46,790 nucleotides of DNA from Candidatus Guanabacterium sedimentis (GCA_902505605.1 CABWKN010000035.1:1-46790), one strand, 5' to 3'; positions 1 through 10,436 are shown, numbered from the stretch's first letter. Notes: generated from the letters alone by a model not told the origin. Program-made: numbers and translations.

Positions 1-90
1 AAGCCCTTGAGTCAGGGGACGCTTTTGTACAAGAGAACATCTCTCTCCTGCTGGAGATTTAGATTTGAGTCTCACCAATTCACACAGCAC

Positions 91-2469
91 CTATTTGACT
101 GTCCTGAAACCAACCTCATCCAGGATAATCACCCCTTTTGTCGTGCGGTCAAATATGAAGCGTATCGTCTTGAGGTCACTCGGCTGGAACTGCGCATTAG
201 CTTCTACAAAAGCGGAGAGCGGGAGTTCGTAAGTTTGCAGCACGGGCTCTGTGGGATTCTTATATTGCTTCTTTTCCATATAATTCCACTTGGTAAATTG
301 CACGGTCAGCGCAGGTGGGATAAGCGAAAACTGGCTCAAAGGTAAATGTGCTGTGAAGCCGTCTTCAGTAACCAGTTCAATGGCCAAATCCAATGGTTCT
401 TTTTCTTCCTTTGCTTTCTTGTTCTTTTCGGGCTCTTCTTTTTCGTTTTCCTCCCCGGGTTTCTCTGGAGACTCGTTTGCATCGGCAAAGGTGCAAATGA
501 GCAAAGTATCGGGATTAAACTGCCATTCCTGTGCCAGGCCGTCAGGAAGCGTGATGGAATAGTTCGCCATCTTATTCTCTGATTGCTCACCTTTATCGTC
601 AGCATTCCAACCCAGATATACCGCATTGTTATTCTGCGCTCTATCTCCCCGAAAATTTAATCCCTGTTCACGCCAAACCGCCAGATTTTCTCCTTGCTGA
701 ACTCCCCCTGCCACAGTGGTTGTGGTAACATCGACATCTTCCTCGTAGTTGCTCACCACTCTTTGGCGGGAGTCCTCAAATTGGCTCACATATATGGTTT
801 TCGGAAGCCACTCAGCAATAACTCGATGGTCACGAAAAAGAGGAATATACTCTTGTTTCTCATGAAGTGTCGCCTCAAGAAAGGCGGACATGTAAACCTT
901 GCCTATCTGGCGCTGTTCTCCCCCTGTGAGAATGGGCTTTAAGTTCAGTAGCCAGCTCATTGGAGGGGAAAAATCTGTTCTTCCCCAGACAGTGTTGAAC
1001 TGACCATGATTAGCCTGGTAAATATAAAGGGCTGATTTAAACCAGTACTGCTCATCAGTAAACTTCACCCGCTGGTATTGGCGAATTCCCAAGAATATGG
1101 ATACATCACTATCGTGAGCTCCCTGCAGAACCAGATAATTAATATTCTTCAGCGACACTGGTTTGCTGGCAGGCTTAAATTGACCATCGCTTGGGGCAAT
1201 TGCTATCAGCGACTTGATGGAAAAATTGAAGTCAAACAAGATGGTGGCATCGTCGGGATAGTGCGAGAGCCTGTTGAAAGCTCCGGCGATGGCCACTGCT
1301 TCTCCCCCGCGTGAATGCCCAATAAGGGCAATATTGTCCATATTCACTTTTCTGTAAAATAGATTGCCTTCCGCTTCGTTCCAGGAACGCCATACCTTGA
1401 GATGCTGGAGTAATATCCATCCGCGGGCGGAGTTTTCTTTCTTAAGACCGCCAGCCCATGAACTGTTTAAAAAATTCTCATCCACAGATACGGTGATAAA
1501 TCCACGGCTGGCCAGTAGCTCTCCCAGGTAGGCATAACCGGGGTCAGAGAATTCTTCCATCTTGTGGTTTCCATGCACCACCAGCACCAACGGAAACGGA
1601 CCATCCCCCGAAGGATACCATACTCGACCGTTAAGGGGAAAGTTCTTGGGTTCAAACTTCCAGTACCATTTTCTCGCTTTCGCTTTAAAGCCTTTCCACC
1701 CCTCGAGGAAAGGCGAAGCATCTACTGCATTAGTTTTCAAGTCCACAGACTCACCATATTCAGGGCGCCGTATGTCCGTTCCGCTTCCGTAGAACAGGGT
1801 GCGGACTTCATAAATGCCTCGCTCGGATGGATTAGGCGCACGGAGACTGGGTAAGCTTGAAGGAGCAGCAAAATCCTCCTTGACCAGATGAGAGTCGGTA
1901 CCCGAGTAAGTAAGCCACCCGATTACGGCAATATTAAGGCACACTGCCAGAATCATCACCGCGATGGTAAATGCTTTCTTAACAGTTGACGCTTTCTTAA
2001 AGCCTTTGCCCACGGCGACTACAATTGTAGCCACGAGGAGAGCCTCCACCAGGACGATAACAGCTCCTATGAGAGGTGCTATCTCTTCGGGCGAGCCGAA
2101 CATTGTGAGAAACACAGAAAAAACCGCAATAGCGGCGACCAGAGCTCCGGTGAAGAGCCTTGGCAATGCTCTGACTAAAGCTACCAAGCCTATGACTATT
2201 GCTCCAATCAAAGTAATAGCTATGACTCCAATGAGAGCAAAGATGAGGATATCTACCATAGAACCCAGCCCGCTCCCTAGGAACGAGCCTATAAAGGCTG
2301 TCAGGGCTGCAGCAAGGGCAGTGGCTCCAATAACCGCCGCCTTCCATGTGCGAGGTCTGGGTTTGAGCTTCTGCATAAAAGCCCTGATCTTAGCGGACAG
2401 TCTCTTGAGAAGTTTTTCTTTTTTCCGCTTCTCCTTTGGTGTATTTTGGGGATTGGCATCGGTGGTCAT
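91..2469 (-). CDS. Membrane-anchored alpha/beta hydrolase (chlorophyllase/PETase-like fold)
   Basis: 792 aa ORF; N-terminal hydrophobic helices, then 'PFPLVLVVHGNHK' and nucleophile elbow 'GHSRGG'; AAAGGAGGGA upstream of ATG. Confidence 0.8.
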   Translation of the reverse strand: MTTDANPQNTPKEKRKKEKLLKRLSAKIRAFMQKLKPRPRTWKAAVIGATALAAALTAFIGSFLGSGLGSMVDILIFALIGVIAITLIGAIVIGLVALVRALPRLFTGALVAAIAVFSVFLTMFGSPEEIAPLIGAVIVLVEALLVATIVVAVGKGFKKASTVKKAFTIAVMILAVCLNIAVIGWLTYSGTDSHLVKEDFAAPSSLPSLRAPNPSERGIYEVRTLFYGSGTDIRRPEYGESVDLKTNAVDASPFLEGWKGFKAKARKWYWKFEPKNFPLNGRVWYPSGDGPFPLVLVVHGNHKMEEFSDPGYAYLGELLASRGFITVSVDENFLNSSWAGGLKKENSARGWILLQHLKVWRSWNEAEGNLFYRKVNMDNIALIGHSRGGEAVAIAGAFNRLSHYPDDATILFDFNFSIKSLIAIAPSDGQFKPASKPVSLKNINYLVLQGAHDSDVSIFLGIRQYQRVKFTDEQYWFKSALYIYQANHGQFNTVWGRTDFSPPMSWLLNLKPILTGGEQRQIGKVYMSAFLEATLHEKQEYIPLFRDHRVIAEWLPKTIYVSQFEDSRQRVVSNYEEDVDVTTTTVAGGVQQGENLAVWREQGLNFRGDRAQNNNAVYLGWNADDKGEQSENKMANYSITLPDGLAQEWQFNPDTLLICTFADANESPEKPGEENEKEEPEKNKKAKEEKEPLDLAIELVTEDGFTAHLPLSQFSLIPPALTVQFTKWNYMEKKQYKNPTEPVLQTYELPLSAFVEANAQFQPSDLKTIRFIFDRTTKGVIILDEVGFRTVK

Positions 2470-2762
2470 TTTATCCCTCCTTTATTAATAAAATAGTTTG
2501 AAATTTCATATTTTTTACTCATGTTAAGGCAGATTTGGTTTGATTATCCTGATAAAATGATATCCCAAGTTAGCTGCTCCCTTCTCTCAAATTCAATAGC
2601 GCTTATTTCTGTTTCTGCGCCTCTCTTTTATTGCAAGGCAGTGAGGTATAATTCTCTGTTTTTATCACCTGTATTCTATAACGCTCGGTGAATAAAAAAG
2701 TTCGCTGATAAGCGTATTCCACTAAGTGAACTGAGGCCTTTTATTTTCTGTTTAATGATTGA

Positions 2763-2789
2763 GCAAAAAAGACAGGTCACAAAGACCTG
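2763..2789 (-). terminator. Rho-independent terminator downstream of the M20-type peptidase
   Basis: Minus strand reads CAGGTC-TTTGT-GACCTG followed by TCTTTTTTGC; 6 bp perfect stem plus T-tract, about 107 nt after the stop at 2896. Confidence 0.65.
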
Positions 2790-2895
2790 CATAATTGTAT
2801 GGAGCGGTGACATCATTTTCTAAACTTTGACTAATCTTACAGCCCATAGTATTACGAAGAATCACTCGCGGCAGCGATAATATGAGGAGTACGAA

Positions 2896-4140
2896 TCAAT
2901 TCAGAGACAGAATCATGAGGATGTCTTGCTTTATACCCACGAACAGACCGTCTATTTCAGCTTCTTCTCTCAGGCTGTGTTTATAGCGGCAATAGGTGCG
3001 ACCGAGATTTATGGATGGGATTCCTTGTTCAATGCCAGCATTGGCATCGGTGGAACCAAGGGGGTTAATTTCTAAATCTCTAACCTTGAGAAATTTAAGG
3101 ATTTCTTCTGCTGTTCTGACCAGAGTGGAGTGACGGGCGCCGGGCAGTTGGTAAGCTCTGGCATTTTTATTCAGATTTATCTCCACCTCAACTCCCACTT
3201 CTTCTGCGACCTGGCGACAAATCTCCTCTATCTGGCGAGCTGCCTTTTCCAGCTCTGCCTGATTTGCGGAACGCAAATCAACGGTAAAAAACGATTCTTG
3301 AGAAACCGCATTATTCACCTTGCCCCCGCCTATCATACCCACATTATAGATGGCGAATTTTTCAGGCGGCTCAGCGGGAACGGAGATTTGGTATATTCGT
3401 TCAATGGCTTTAGCCACCGCTACATTGGGATTGGGAACACCCCGGCTCTGCATGGTGTGAGCACCGGGACCCCGGAATATGACACGACCACCTCCAAACC
3501 CCAACGCCCCATAACTCAGACTTCCGAGGTCTCCATCCAGAGCGATGAGCATATCAAATTTTTCTTTGCTGTTATCCAGGAACAGCCTCATTCCCCTGAA
3601 TCCAATCTCCTCACCCACAGTCGCCACAAAATAATAATTATTCTTAGGTTTAAAACCAGCATTTTTCAGCGCTCTGATTGACCAGAGAAGGTTGATGCAA
3701 CTGGAAGTATCATCCCCAATGCCCGGCGCTTTAAGAAGATTCTCTTCTCTTATTACCTTTATCTCCCACACTTCTTGAAAGACAGTGTCCATATGAGGGG
3801 CGAAGATAATGTTTTTCCCCTGAGAGGTGCCTCTCCAGATGCCGACCGCATTACCAAACTCATCAATGTAAGCCTCGTCCAAACCTGCGGCTTTAAATTG
3901 TGCTTCAATATATTTGGCTCTTTTCTCTTCGTGACCCGAAGGAGCGGGAATTTCGGTGAGATAAATCCACTCCTCAATAATGGCTTCTCTGTTCTTTTCT
4001 ATAAAAGAAAAGATCTTTTGAGCCTGAGGAGATGAGGCTATTTCAGGTTTAAATAATGATTCCTCACCTTTTTGAGTGAAAGAAATAGTCGCCAGGAAAA
4101 TGAAGGGAAAACATAAAAATAATGTAATGATTTTTTTCAT
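2896..4140 (-). CDS. Secreted M20/M28-type zinc peptidase (tripeptide aminopeptidase PepT-like)
   Basis: Signal peptide MKKIITLFLCFPFIFLA; 'APHMDTV', 'GIGDDTSSCINLLW', 'ATVGEEIGFRG', 'GSTDANAG'. Start placed at 4140 (GAGGAGG upstream) rather than 4155. Confidence 0.85.
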   Translation of the reverse strand: MKKIITLFLCFPFIFLATISFTQKGEESLFKPEIASSPQAQKIFSFIEKNREAIIEEWIYLTEIPAPSGHEEKRAKYIEAQFKAAGLDEAYIDEFGNAVGIWRGTSQGKNIIFAPHMDTVFQEVWEIKVIREENLLKAPGIGDDTSSCINLLWSIRALKNAGFKPKNNYYFVATVGEEIGFRGMRLFLDNSKEKFDMLIALDGDLGSLSYGALGFGGGRVIFRGPGAHTMQSRGVPNPNVAVAKAIERIYQISVPAEPPEKFAIYNVGMIGGGKVNNAVSQESFFTVDLRSANQAELEKAARQIEEICRQVAEEVGVEVEINLNKNARAYQLPGARHSTLVRTAEEILKFLKVRDLEINPLGSTDANAGIEQGIPSINLGRTYCRYKHSLREEAEIDGLFVGIKQDILMILSLN

Positions 4141-4522
4141 AATGAACCTCCTCATTTTTTCTTACTCAAGGGATACATTTTTGTCTATTTTTGTCTAAAA
4201 GTCAACCATAATTTTAGTATCCATGACTTTATCATTTTTTGATAGGAATATAAAATCAGGCAAGAAATAAGAATCGGGAAAAAAAGGAGAGCAAATTATT
4301 TCAATCGTTTGAAAAGGCAACTAATTCATGGTCTACAAAGATTAAGCGTCATTTTTATTCAATGAATCCAGTTAATTAAGGTATACAGCGAAATCTTTGA
4401 ATTCAATAAAGTCTTCCGCAAAGTCAATATGAGCTCACATATCGATTTTTCCTTTTCACATTGCTTTATTCTATGCTAATATTGATGTATGTTTAACATT
4501 AAATAATTTTAAGGAGGTCATC

Positions 4523-6523
4523 ATGAGAAAAAGTCGGATTTTTGTCTTTTTATTGGGTATTGTAGTTCTGTTTTTGGGGGCTTATTTACAAGGGGACGAG
4601 CTTCAAAATCGCCTCACAGTGGACCTTTATCTTGACTGGGAATATGTGAGCAGCCCGCAGATTTCTCCCGATGGAACTCAAATAGTGTATGTGCGGAGAA
4701 TAACGGATAAGATAAACGATAAATTTGAAAGCCACATCTGGATTATAAATTTCGATGGCTCCAGGAATCGACAGCTTATCAAAGGCTCATCGCCGCTCTG
4801 GTCGCCGGATGGGAAAAGGTTAGCTTACATCTCCTCAGTTGACAACCGCTCTCAAATCTTCGTCCGCTGGATGGATACGGGAGAAGCCACTCAGATAACC
4901 CATTTAGACCAGAGCCCCAGCAACTTAGCATGGTCGCCAGACGGGGAAAAAATAGCCTTTACCATGCTGGTTCCCTCATCTCCCCAGTCCTGGATCAAAA
5001 TGCCTCCCAGGCCAAAGGGAGCCAAATGGGCTGACCCAGCTATGGTCGTTGACCGCCTTAGCTACCGTTACGATGGTCGCGGGAATAGACCGTTGGGATT
5101 CCGTCACATTTTTACAGTACCTGCTACGGGTGGAACTCCTCGACAGTTAACAAGCGGTGATTACGACCATGGAGCACCGCAGTGGAGCTTGGATGGGCAG
5201 ACTATTATCTTCAGTGCCACCCGAAAGCCCGAAGCTGAGTATCTGCCCGGAGGCTCGGAGGTTTATGCTCTCCTTCTGAAAGACGGACAGATTCGCGCTC
5301 TGACCGACCGCGATGGACCCGACTCTAACCCTCAAGTTTCTCCTGATGGACGATTCATTGCCTATACTGGCTACGACCAGAAGAATTATAGCTACCATGT
5401 CAGCAAGCTCTATGTCATGGATTTTGATGGTCAAAACAAGCGCCTTCTCTCGGAGAAGCTGGACCGCTCAATCAGAGGCGTTATTTGGGCACCGGACAGC
5501 AGCGGAGTCTATTTCGCGGTAGGCGACAAGGGAACCTCCAACATTCATTTCGCGCCCGTAAGCGGAGGTATCAGGCAAATTACCCAGGGAACTCATATGC
5601 TTAGCTCTCTTTCCCTCGCTTCAAACAATCGGGCTGTGGGCATGCTCTCCGCACCCTGGGAGCCTGGCGACCTGGTAACCTTTTCTCTTAACCAGCCTAC
5701 TCCTAAAAAGATTACCGCAGTGAATGATGACCTATTAGAAGGGATTAAACTGGGCGAGGTGGAGGAGATCTGGTACAAATCCTTTGATGACAAACCTATT
5801 CAGGGATGGATTATCAAACCCCCTGATTTCGACTCTGAGAAAAAGTATCCTCTGATTCTTTACATCCACGGCGGTCCTCACGCTATGTACAATGTCGCTT
5901 TTGATTTTGAATTCCAGAATCACGCAGCCCACGATTATGTTGTCCTCTATACCAATCCCAGGGGGAGCACCGGCTACGGTGAGGAATTTGGCAATGCCAT
6001 ATGGTACAGCTATCCCGGCGATGATTACCATGACCTGATGAAGGGAGTAGATGCCGTCCTTCAAAAGGGCTACATTGATGAAGAGAATCTCTTTGTCTGT
6101 GGGGGCAGCGGCGGCGGCGTGCTTACCTCATGGATTGTCGGTCACACAGACCGCTTCACAGCAGCGGTGGTGATGAAGCCGGTCACCAACTGGTACAGCT
6201 TTGTGGGCACCACCGACGGAGCCCACTGGTACCGCAGATTCAGGGAGATGCCCTGGGAAAATCCACAGGAGTATCTTGACCGTTCACCTATTGCTTATTC
6301 GGGGAATGTCACCACACCCACCATGGTGTTAACCGGGGAGTTAGACCTGCGCTGTCCTATGGAGCAGACTGAGCAGTATTACAGAGCCCTTAAGATTCAG
6401 AAGAAAGAGACCGTTATGATACGCATACCCGGAGAATACCACGGAATCGGTCGGAGGAATCCTACTCATAAGATTGCTCAGATACTCTACCTCAGGGAGT
6501 GGTTTGAAAAATATAAAAAATAA
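4523..6523 (+). CDS. Prolyl oligopeptidase family (S9) peptidase with N-terminal WD40-like/TolB beta-propeller
   Basis: Repeated 'SPDG' propeller blades; catalytic 'GGSGGG' (GxSxG), 'LDLRCPMEQ', C-terminal His 'GEYHG'; AAGGAGG upstream. Confidence 0.92.
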   Translation: MRKSRIFVFLLGIVVLFLGAYLQGDELQNRLTVDLYLDWEYVSSPQISPDGTQIVYVRRITDKINDKFESHIWIINFDGSRNRQLIKGSSPLWSPDGKRLAYISSVDNRSQIFVRWMDTGEATQITHLDQSPSNLAWSPDGEKIAFTMLVPSSPQSWIKMPPRPKGAKWADPAMVVDRLSYRYDGRGNRPLGFRHIFTVPATGGTPRQLTSGDYDHGAPQWSLDGQTIIFSATRKPEAEYLPGGSEVYALLLKDGQIRALTDRDGPDSNPQVSPDGRFIAYTGYDQKNYSYHVSKLYVMDFDGQNKRLLSEKLDRSIRGVIWAPDSSGVYFAVGDKGTSNIHFAPVSGGIRQITQGTHMLSSLSLASNNRAVGMLSAPWEPGDLVTFSLNQPTPKKITAVNDDLLEGIKLGEVEEIWYKSFDDKPIQGWIIKPPDFDSEKKYPLILYIHGGPHAMYNVAFDFEFQNHAAHDYVVLYTNPRGSTGYGEEFGNAIWYSYPGDDYHDLMKGVDAVLQKGYIDEENLFVCGGSGGGVLTSWIVGHTDRFTAAVVMKPVTNWYSFVGTTDGAHWYRRFREMPWENPQEYLDRSPIAYSGNVTTPTMVLTGELDLRCPMEQTEQYYRALKIQKKETVMIRIPGEYHGIGRRNPTHKIAQILYLREWFEKYKK

Positions 6524-6545
6524 CAAAAGAGAGAGTTTAAGGGCG

Positions 6546-6578
6546 CGCCTTACCTGTTAACAGCCTGACTATAAGGCG
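6546..6578. repeat. Inverted repeat / stem-loop with an internal palindrome
   Basis: CGCCTTA (6546-6552) pairs with TAAGGCG (6572-6578); the loop contains the perfect palindrome CTGTTAACAG (6554-6563). Confidence 0.5.
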
Positions 6579-6663
6579 TTGAGGAGTGAGCTGCAACGAA
6601 AAAGGTTGGCTCTTTTATATCTCAAAAAAAGTTACCAGCTAAATTCCAAAAAAGGAGCTGCTT

Positions 6664-8130
6664 ATGAAAAAGGCAGTGGTTATATTTTGTTCCTTTTTGC
6701 TTGCCACATTGAGTATAACAACAGCCATTTGTAAATCCGTCGTTAAGTCAGACAATGATTCACTATCAGAAAAAGTAGACTTATTATTCGCTAAATGGGA
6801 TAAACCAGATTCGCCCGGTGCTGCATTGGCTATTATTAGAGATGGAAAGGTTGTTTTTCAGAGCGAATATGGTATGGCAAATCTGGAATATAATATTCCA
6901 ATCACATCTTCTACTGTTTTTCATATTGGTTCGGTTTCTAAGCAATTTGTGGGATTCTCAATCTTATTACTGGAGGATGAGGGGAAATTATCGTTAGATG
7001 ATGATATTCATAGATACTTACCCGAAGTACCCGACTTTGGAGAAACTATTAGAATCCGCCATTTAATTCACCATCTAAGCGGTTTGCGGGAACAAGAAAC
7101 CTTGTTTCAGTTATCTGGGATTTCAAATGCTGATGTAATCAAAACAGAGCATATTCTTAAATTGGTTCGCCGTCAAAAGAAACTCAATTTCCGGCCAGGT
7201 GATGAGATCGAATATTGTAACACTGGCTATGTTTTGTTGGCGCAAATTGTGGAAAGAGTTACAGAAAAATCATTTCGAGAATGGACAGCAGAGAATATTT
7301 TTAAACCACTGCATATGAACAATACTCAATTTTATGATGATCATACAAGAATTGTTAAGAACAGAGCTTATCCTTATTGGGTGCCTGAAGGCACGGAATT
7401 AAGAAAAGGAACTCTCAATTATTCATATGTGGGTTCTACAAGTTTATTCACTACTTCAGACGACATGGTAAAGTGGCTTATTAACTTTGTGAATCCCAAG
7501 GTTGGAAATCAAAAAATAATGAGAAAAATGCAGTTTGAATCCGGTTCTCTCAATAGCGGTGAAGATTGTACATACGGATTTGGCATAGGAGTTACAAAAT
7601 ATAAAGGATTAAAAGTCATTTTGCATAGTGGACATGATGCTGGTTATAGAGCATATGATGCCTACTTTCCTGAGCAAAAATTCGGGATAGTAATTCTAAG
7701 TAATTTTTACTCAATAAATCCTTCGCTTTTGGGACAAAAGATAGCAGATATTTACCTTACAAATCAATTTTCACCTCCCGTGCCTGTTCAAGATGAAGGT
7801 TTTAAGGCAAATACAAGTTCGCCAGAAACAAAAAGAGAGATATTACTTACAGAGAAGCAATTAATGGAATATGTCGGGAAATACTACAGTGAAGAATTGG
7901 ATACTCATTATCTGATTCTTTGTATTAATGGCAAATTATTTGTGAAACATTGGCGAAATGAAGATGTTATATTGACACCTGAGGATAAAGATCTGTTCTC
8001 CGGGAATCAATGGTGGTTCAAGAAGATAGTAGTTACTCGATTTAGCAATAATAAAGTTAATGGATTCAAATTAACTTCTAGTAGAGTGAGAAATCTGCTA
8101 TTTGAGAAAATCCAGAATAGATTAAAATAG
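6664..8130 (+). CDS. Serine hydrolase, beta-lactamase/S12 (class C-like) family, secreted
   Basis: Signal peptide; SxxK 'SVSK', YxN 'YCN', 'HSGHDAGY' motif; C-terminal extension. Confidence 0.9.
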   Translation: MKKAVVIFCSFLLATLSITTAICKSVVKSDNDSLSEKVDLLFAKWDKPDSPGAALAIIRDGKVVFQSEYGMANLEYNIPITSSTVFHIGSVSKQFVGFSILLLEDEGKLSLDDDIHRYLPEVPDFGETIRIRHLIHHLSGLREQETLFQLSGISNADVIKTEHILKLVRRQKKLNFRPGDEIEYCNTGYVLLAQIVERVTEKSFREWTAENIFKPLHMNNTQFYDDHTRIVKNRAYPYWVPEGTELRKGTLNYSYVGSTSLFTTSDDMVKWLINFVNPKVGNQKIMRKMQFESGSLNSGEDCTYGFGIGVTKYKGLKVILHSGHDAGYRAYDAYFPEQKFGIVILSNFYSINPSLLGQKIADIYLTNQFSPPVPVQDEGFKANTSSPETKREILLTEKQLMEYVGKYYSEELDTHYLILCINGKLFVKHWRNEDVILTPEDKDLFSGNQWWFKKIVVTRFSNNKVNGFKLTSSRVRNLLFEKIQNRLK

Positions 8131-8148
8131 CTGCATAAAAGTTCATTA

Positions 8149-8170
8149 TTTTCTTGAGCCTGCAAGAAAA
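8149..8170. terminator. Possible hairpin terminator after the S12 hydrolase
   Basis: TTTTCTTG-AGCCTG-CAAGAAAA perfect 8 bp inverted repeat 19 nt after the stop; T-tract not immediately adjacent. Confidence 0.35.
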
Positions 8171-8333
8171 GCGCCTGGTCAAAATTTTTTAATATTTTGC
8201 AAATTCCAAATTCGATGAACAGCTTTTTATAGGTGTAGCCTCTACATATTAGCGAACATCTATAATTGCTGCACCGTAGGGACAAAATCTACTTAATTGA
8301 AAGAGTTAAAACTCAAAACAACATCACTATGAC

Positions 8334-10436
8334 TCACTGGAATTTTAGCAGACCTATTTTCTGCAGGTCTTCGGCAAAGTGAAGGATGAACTCTATATGC
8401 GTCTCATTGAATTCGCAGGATACAATGTGTCTGATGTCCAGGAGGCTAAGCGTGCCGTCCATGAGATTCACGATTTCATAAGTCTTGGAATCGTAGGCAC
8501 CTCCAACCTTCTCTCTGTTCTTCGAATACCACAGGTAATCTTCTTCACCAAGTTTCTCCTGCAAGTAGTTCCAGGGAAGAGGACCCTGGAAAAGCCTCTG
8601 GGGCTTAAGGGATGAAGCCTTTTTATATAATTCTGTAGGCTGGAATTGCTCTTTGTTCACATTGTATTGACGGCTTAAGAGGTCATAAAACAGCTTTATT
8701 TTTTCCTTCTCGCTGGCAACCTGACGGTTTAAATCATTAGCTAACTCGTCAATAATCTTTTTGCTCGCTTCTCTTTCACAGAGCTCCATCACTTCCCTCA
8801 GGTTTGCCGACTCAATGCCAGCCTGAACCTGAGGATAGTTGCCGATATTAAAGTAAAGCTCAGCTAAGTACTTGCTCTTTTCTGCGTCGTTGGTGTATTG
8901 ATGAAGGAGGCGTATAGATTTTTGGCTTCTCTTTGCCATTCTCATTCTTGCCTGGCTGTAAACCTCCCGAGCAATATTTATAGCATCCTCATCGTCAGCA
9001 TTGGCTAATAGGAGGGCGGCTGCCAGTGATAGGCTGATTATCCTCTTCATCTCGGTAGGGTCGCACTTATCGGGAGTGTCCAGGCTGCTATGATGAAAGA
9101 CATCGCCGTGACCCAGCATGGGCGTGGGAATGGAAAAAGCGGAGTCGTTGAACATGATGTGGTCCGAGCCACCACTGTAAGGGTTGATGCGGAAATTCAA
9201 GCGGTATCTGCTTCCCCGGGGAGAATAGAATGCGCTTCCATCCAGCCAACCCAGCAGGTTGATGAAAACATCGTTGATATAGCCAGGGACCGAATAGGGA
9301 GCGCAAGTCAGGTTGAAATTCGCCTGGCACAGGGCATAATCCTCGCCAATCATATCCAGATTCATGCCGGCAATGCCTTTATCCCTGAGGTCTTGATGCT
9401 CAGTAAGATAGGCTACTGCTCCATGTATTTCGGGAAGCCAGAGAAAGCGAAGGGTTCTTCTGGGAGGCGGAATCTCTCCCCTGTTGACCAGAGCTAAGAT
9501 ATTTCTCACCATCTCTACCATACCGGCTGAACCCGAGGCGTTGTCGTTGGCTCCGGGCTTATAATGGTCGAGGTGACCCATGATGATAATCTCCTGGGAG
9601 GGATGTTCGCTTCCGATTATCTTAGCTTCGAGCACCGGCATCTCGCCGTCAAAAAGCTCAGCGTCCACCCTGGCTCGCATGGTTACCTTTCTCCCTGCTT
9701 TAAAAAGAGAAACAAGCTCCTTTTCCTGTCTGCGGGAGAGGGCGAAGCCAAAGCCCGCCTTTTCCCTTTCCTCTCCGGTGGGTGAGAGGCGGTTGACCTC
9801 TATTAAATCGGAATACTGAAGACGGTCTTCTCTATCCGAAGGTCCGACAATGACACCTGAAGCTCCTCTGTTTAAGACAGCCTGACGATGGACCGCAGAG
9901 CCTCCGCCGCCGGTGGCGAAAACGAGCTTTCCTTTGACATCCTTATCTTTGTAATCAGAATCTGATTTCCCTCCGCCTACATAGATAACCTCGCTTTCTA
10001 CTTCACCACCCTGAGAGTAAGGCATCAGGCTCACCGCCTGGTCGGAATAGCGTGCGATGAGCTTTGTATAGGGCTCCACAAGCCATAATTCGGCTTCCTT
10101 GACTCGCCAACCAACGAGGGAGTCCCACAGGAAATATTTTTTGAAGCCATCTGCTCTGTATCTTTTGATGGCGACCTCTTTAAGACCGATTTTTTTCAAC
10201 TCATTGGCCAGATATTCCACGCAGCGGTTGTAATCAGAGCCCTCTCCCCCGCCCCGTATACGGTGAAAGCGGGATATCTTGGAAATCATATCCCAGGCTC
10301 GCTCCCCTGAAACCTCGTTTTGAATAGCTTCTAACAGCTTTTTATTAAGGAGATAGGGGTTGTCCTGAGGATAGATAATCAGAGAGCCAGAAAAAAAGAA
10401 GATGATTGTGAACAACAAAAGAGCTTTCTTGACCAT
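8334..10436 (-). CDS. Secreted M28 family peptidase with PA-like insert and C-terminal winged-helix-like domain
   Basis: 'IIMGHLDHYKPGANDNASGSAGMVEM' M28 metal-binding core, 'SDHIMF'; C-terminal 'YEIVNLMDGTLSLLDIRHIVSCEF...LQKIGLLKF'. Confidence 0.85.
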   Translation of the reverse strand: MVKKALLLFTIIFFFSGSLIIYPQDNPYLLNKKLLEAIQNEVSGERAWDMISKISRFHRIRGGGEGSDYNRCVEYLANELKKIGLKEVAIKRYRADGFKKYFLWDSLVGWRVKEAELWLVEPYTKLIARYSDQAVSLMPYSQGGEVESEVIYVGGGKSDSDYKDKDVKGKLVFATGGGGSAVHRQAVLNRGASGVIVGPSDREDRLQYSDLIEVNRLSPTGEEREKAGFGFALSRRQEKELVSLFKAGRKVTMRARVDAELFDGEMPVLEAKIIGSEHPSQEIIIMGHLDHYKPGANDNASGSAGMVEMVRNILALVNRGEIPPPRRTLRFLWLPEIHGAVAYLTEHQDLRDKGIAGMNLDMIGEDYALCQANFNLTCAPYSVPGYINDVFINLLGWLDGSAFYSPRGSRYRLNFRINPYSGGSDHIMFNDSAFSIPTPMLGHGDVFHHSSLDTPDKCDPTEMKRIISLSLAAALLLANADDEDAINIAREVYSQARMRMAKRSQKSIRLLHQYTNDAEKSKYLAELYFNIGNYPQVQAGIESANLREVMELCEREASKKIIDELANDLNRQVASEKEKIKLFYDLLSRQYNVNKEQFQPTELYKKASSLKPQRLFQGPLPWNYLQEKLGEEDYLWYSKNREKVGGAYDSKTYEIVNLMDGTLSLLDIRHIVSCEFNETHIEFILHFAEDLQKIGLLKFQ

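Noticed and set aside
1964-2488. 174 aa plus-strand ORF
   Set aside because: Antisense to the N-terminal TM region of the hydrolase gene; translation is Ala/Thr/Pro/Ile-rich shadow of hydrophobic codons, no start signal or domain.
3130-3681. 183 aa plus-strand ORF
   Set aside because: Antisense shadow of the M20-type peptidase gene.
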